From Taudactylus pleione (lineage: Eukaryota > Chordata > Amphibia > Anura > Myobatrachidae): a stretch of 64,000 bases of DNA. Made by a program: the position numbers and the translations under genes. The notes beneath the pieces are model-generated. The model did no database searches and had not been told where the DNA came from. It saw nothing but the letters and a program-made list of their open reading frames with translations. Positions 63,492-64,000 of the stretch are shown piece after piece (positions within the stretch are counted from its first letter, which is position 1; every line of letters starts with the position of its first letter). Location of the stretch: contig JAUIMM010000202.1 of assembly GCA_031769625.1 (NCBI GenBank), positions 7,364,001 to 7,428,000 of the forward strand, in the 5' to 3' direction.

Positions 63492-64000
63492 AGCTAAGCC
63501 TTAATCTTTACAGTTTGAGGCTTTCCAAAAAGGAGAAACAGTGCAATCGCACCTGCTAAAGATCCAGCGATGGCGGCAAACCTCACGGAATGATCCTTCT
63601 TGTGACAGGTAAGTGCTACTAATGGAAGTCATCAAGCAGACACTTTCTGCCAAAATACTGTGTATGCTTTGATCATCCAGAACTTTCATCCTACTGATCC
63701 TGGAGCTCCATGGGGTCCCACATAGTGAACACTGTCATTCCCCTGCAAATGACTCATGTTTCTATCTTCTCAGCAAAAGACTCCTAAGTTCCATCTTGAC
63801 TGTAGAAAACATCAGCAGTGGAGAAGAAGGCCAGCCATTTACCTCTTGGCATCAGGGTGGAGACCAAACAGTGGTCAAAGAAAGATTCCTTCTAAATTGG
63901 TGTACTCTACTGCTGCATTACGACACTTTATTACATTGTTTGGCATCATATTTACCTAATGTTATCTGCCGTAGCATTTTGTCCCTATATAAAATGTTGA
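63492..64000 (+). repeat. Monomer M73, cut by the window edge (509 bp seen)
   Basis: Ends just after the TATATAAAA. CAATCGCACC in exon A, GTAGAAAACATC and CTGCATTACG in exon B. The cut is the window limit, not a biological break. Confidence 0.96.

Larger units (their letters stand above)
1..64000 (+). repeat. Tandem array of ~890-bp satellite monomers (M1-M73)
   Basis: The landmark AGCTAAGCC followed by (C)TTAATCTTTACAG recurs at a spacing of 886-890 bp throughout, except for six monomers of 861-862 bp and one of 526 bp. All copies point the same way and most differ from each other by a few percent. No other sequence interrupts them. The orientation given as + is that of the splice-like and poly(A)-like signals. 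The array has neither end inside the window, so its full size is unknown. I do not recognise the family. Every long open frame in the window is a recurring by-product of this monomer. Confidence 0.98.

Noticed and set aside
1..64000. Array of solo LTRs (TATA box plus AATAAA in each unit)
   Set aside because: No TG...CA termini, primer-binding site, polypurine tract, target-site duplication or internal retroviral/retrotransposon sequence. Direct head-to-tail joining argues for a satellite.
1..64000. CRISPR array or bacterial repeat locus
   Set aside because: The repeating unit is ~890 bp with no short repeat/unique spacer alternation; composition and signals are eukaryotic.
1..64000. CENP-B box (TTCG....A..CGGG) as support for a centromere
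   Set aside because: No match seen in the monomer on either strand; the C/G-rich core is absent.

Overview
The whole 64 kb window is one uninterrupted head-to-tail tandem array (a satellite, or macrosatellite-like repeat) with a monomer of about 890 bp. Cutting at the conserved AGCTAAGCC landmark gives 72 monomers plus a 509-bp partial one, labelled M1 to M73 here. All are in the same orientation. There is no unique DNA, no recognisable protein gene, tRNA, rRNA, transposase or CRISPR, and the array runs off both ends. The source looks eukaryotic. The monomer is AT-rich and CpG-poor, and carries splice-like, TATA-like and poly(A)-like signals. Differences between monomers cluster at CpG sites as CG to TG or CA, as expected in a CpG-methylated nuclear genome such as a vertebrate or plant. 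I cannot name the species.

Layout of a monomer, shown on M14 (11205-12094): acceptor-like TTTACAG; a 95-nt exon-like segment ('exon A') with a 7-codon ATG mini-ORF; a consensus donor CAG|GTAAGT; a 165-nt intron-like segment with an AP-1-like TGACTCA; a second acceptor TCTTCTCAG; a segment open for about 88 codons ('exon B'); TATATAAAA; an AT-rich tail of about 280 bp; AATAAA plus a GT-rich element; an inverted CCAAT box (ATTGG); and an A/T palindrome leading into the next monomer. Joining exon A to exon B gives one open frame of 119 codons. It has no ATG near its start, and its substitution pattern looks neutral, so I treat it as a hypothesis and not as a gene.

Region by region: M1-M5 (1-4085) are heterogeneous and include one monomer with a 364-bp deletion (M2). 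From about 3.8 kb to 10.9 kb a four-monomer block is repeated twice (period 3,560). From about 10.3 to 21.1 kb a six-monomer block is repeated twice (period 5,335), and part of it returns at 23.6-28.0 kb. From about 27.8 to 48.2 kb a 12-monomer period (10,615 bp) is repeated twice and introduces monomers with a 28-nt deletion at the second acceptor. From 48.2 to 59.6 kb smaller pieces of this block are reshuffled (periods 4,445, 3,556, 7,110 and 3,526). M69-M73 at the right end are more individual. This nested pattern of near-identical multi-monomer blocks is what recent unequal exchange or segmental amplification leaves behind.

Nothing here shows genes working together. The one functional idea is that each monomer might be, or derive from, a small transcribed and spliced unit, or that the array is transcribed through and spliced as a long repeat RNA.
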